DNA from: Mycobacterium sp. DL
GTDB taxonomy: Bacteria; Actinomycetota; Actinomycetes; Mycobacteriales; Mycobacteriaceae
Assembly (NCBI RefSeq): GCF_039729195.1
Contig: NZ_CP155796.1
Location: 3,224,001 to 3,288,000, forward strand
DNA: 64,000 bases
Direction of reading: 5' to 3'
This document shows, one piece after another, positions 63,503 through 64,000 of the stretch; position 1 is the first letter of the stretch, and every line of letters begins with the position of its first letter. The translations under genes and the position numbers were made by a program. The notes below the pieces were generated by a model that ran no database searches, was not told the DNA's origin, and saw only the letters and a list, made by a program, of their open reading frames with translations.

Positions 63503-63679
63503 TCAGTTAATCCCGCTCGCAGTACCGAGCCTGCGCAAGTTGCGCAGCCGCTCGGCAGACCACCAAGCGACTACAGCGCCGTCCCCGTTCTCCAGCTTTA
63601 CCACAACGAGACCGAGCGGAGCGACCACGTCACCCAGAGCCGGATGCAATCGCCGACCGCTCGCAGTCGCCTCCTTCAA
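63503..63679 (-). CDS. Very short ORF (58 residues)
   Basis: A TTG start at 63679 gives 58 residues with LHPALGDVVAPLGLVVVKLENG and GAVVAWWSAERLRNLRRLG before a TGA at 63503. The pattern of a small beta hairpin plus helix, the good codon use and the following ribosome site for the next ORF support a real gene. The start is uncertain. Confidence 0.4.
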   Translation of the reverse strand: MKEATASGRRLHPALGDVVAPLGLVVVKLENGDGAVVAWWSAERLRNLRRLGTASGIN

Positions 63680-63686
63680 CCCCCGG

Positions 63687-64000
63687 TTAGTTCGACGCAG
63701 TCACGGTGCCGCGAAGAATCTCGATGACAGACGAGTCGTCGGCGCGTCCGAGGCCGGCGCGGCGGCCGGCGAGGTAGATCTGCTCGGCTGCGGAGGCCAG
63801 CGGTGTGGGGTACGACTTGGCGCGGGCCGCCGCAGTGACCAGACCCATGTCCTTGACGAAAATATCAGTGGTGGAACGAATGTCGCCGTTCGAATTGTCG
63901 ATCATCCGTGCGCCGCGGTCGTCGAGCATGAAAGAGGCCGCCGCGCCGTGCCGCAGCACTTCCCAGGTGGCACCGGCATCCAGTCCGAGTGCCTCGGCAT
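63687..64000 (-). CDS. 3-hydroxyisobutyrate dehydrogenase-like protein, C-terminal part
   Basis: The frame is open to the window end and contains the C-terminal helical domain of a beta-hydroxyacid dehydrogenase: ALGLDAGATWEVLRHGAAASF, STTDIFVKDMGLV with the catalytic Lys, and YPTPLASAAEQIYLAG. The N-terminal NAD-binding domain lies outside. The sequence resembles threonate or hydroxyisobutyrate dehydrogenases. It marks the right border of the accessory island. Confidence 0.88.
   Translation of the reverse strand, partial: AEALGLDAGATWEVLRHGAAASFMLDDRGARMIDNSNGDIRSTTDIFVKDMGLVTAAARAKSYPTPLASAAEQIYLAGRRAGLGRADDSSVIEILRGTVTASN

Overview
The window looks like the chromosome of a mycobacterium, most likely a fast-growing Mycolicibacterium-type species. 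GC content and GC3 are high, and GTG starts, ATGA overlaps and leaderless-looking starts are frequent. Several genes are mycobacterial hallmarks: an antigen-85-type esterase, a RipD-type NlpC/P60 protein, a furA-katG pair, a long (762 aa) isocitrate lyase, a fatty-acyl-AMP ligase, a PE-PPE-like remnant, F420-type LLM oxidoreductases and a type II NADH dehydrogenase. No rRNA, tRNA or CRISPR array was seen.

Layout, 1-24 kb. A truncated amidase and several small envelope genes come first. Next is a tightly overlapped signalling operon (receiver-PP2C phosphatase, CHASE3 histidine kinase, single-domain receiver, phosphodiesterase). An acyltransferase-3/SGNH pair, furA-katG with promoter and terminator, a MenC-like gene lacking its catalytic lysines, and aceA follow. 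The block 18.9-23.0 kb holds upp, a DUF1688 (URC4) gene and a GTP-cyclohydrolase-II-like (URC1) gene, the signature of the URC uracil-catabolic pathway, with a TenA gene just upstream. Peroxide-defence genes (DUF899, tpx) follow.

Layout, 24-52 kb. Mostly lipid, envelope and redox functions: ripD homologue, PE-PPE remnant, FAAL, CPBP protease, DUF218 protein, acyl-CoA synthetase with methyltransferase and phosphotransferase-like genes, NDH-2, antigen 85 family, an ArsR/VOC pair with its operator inside the promoter, GntP permease, a frameshifted cutinase, a PAS-PAS-GGDEF protein, FNT channel, FKBP lipoprotein, EamA and AraC genes, a CIA30/DUF4174 lipoprotein pair and a GMC oxidoreductase.

Layout, 52-63.7 kb. 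An accessory island. Five toxin-antitoxin modules (three MazEF-like, one broken VapBC/FitAB-like, one intact VapBC) are packed head to tail in 3.9 kb. Three of them are followed by a copy of a roughly 73-nt imperfect palindromic repeat, and a fourth copy forms the 3' end of an MFS transporter gene. An MFS/haloalkane-dehalogenase-like/HxlR module comes next, then a three-gene recombinase operon: an intact tyrosine recombinase, an XRE regulator, and a Zn-ribbon protein with a degenerate integrase fold. The island ends in short ORFs and repeats before a 3-hydroxyisobutyrate-dehydrogenase-like gene that runs off the window. The array of TA cassettes with 3' palindromes is the most unusual feature; it resembles a gene-cassette array but lacks recognisable integron att motifs.
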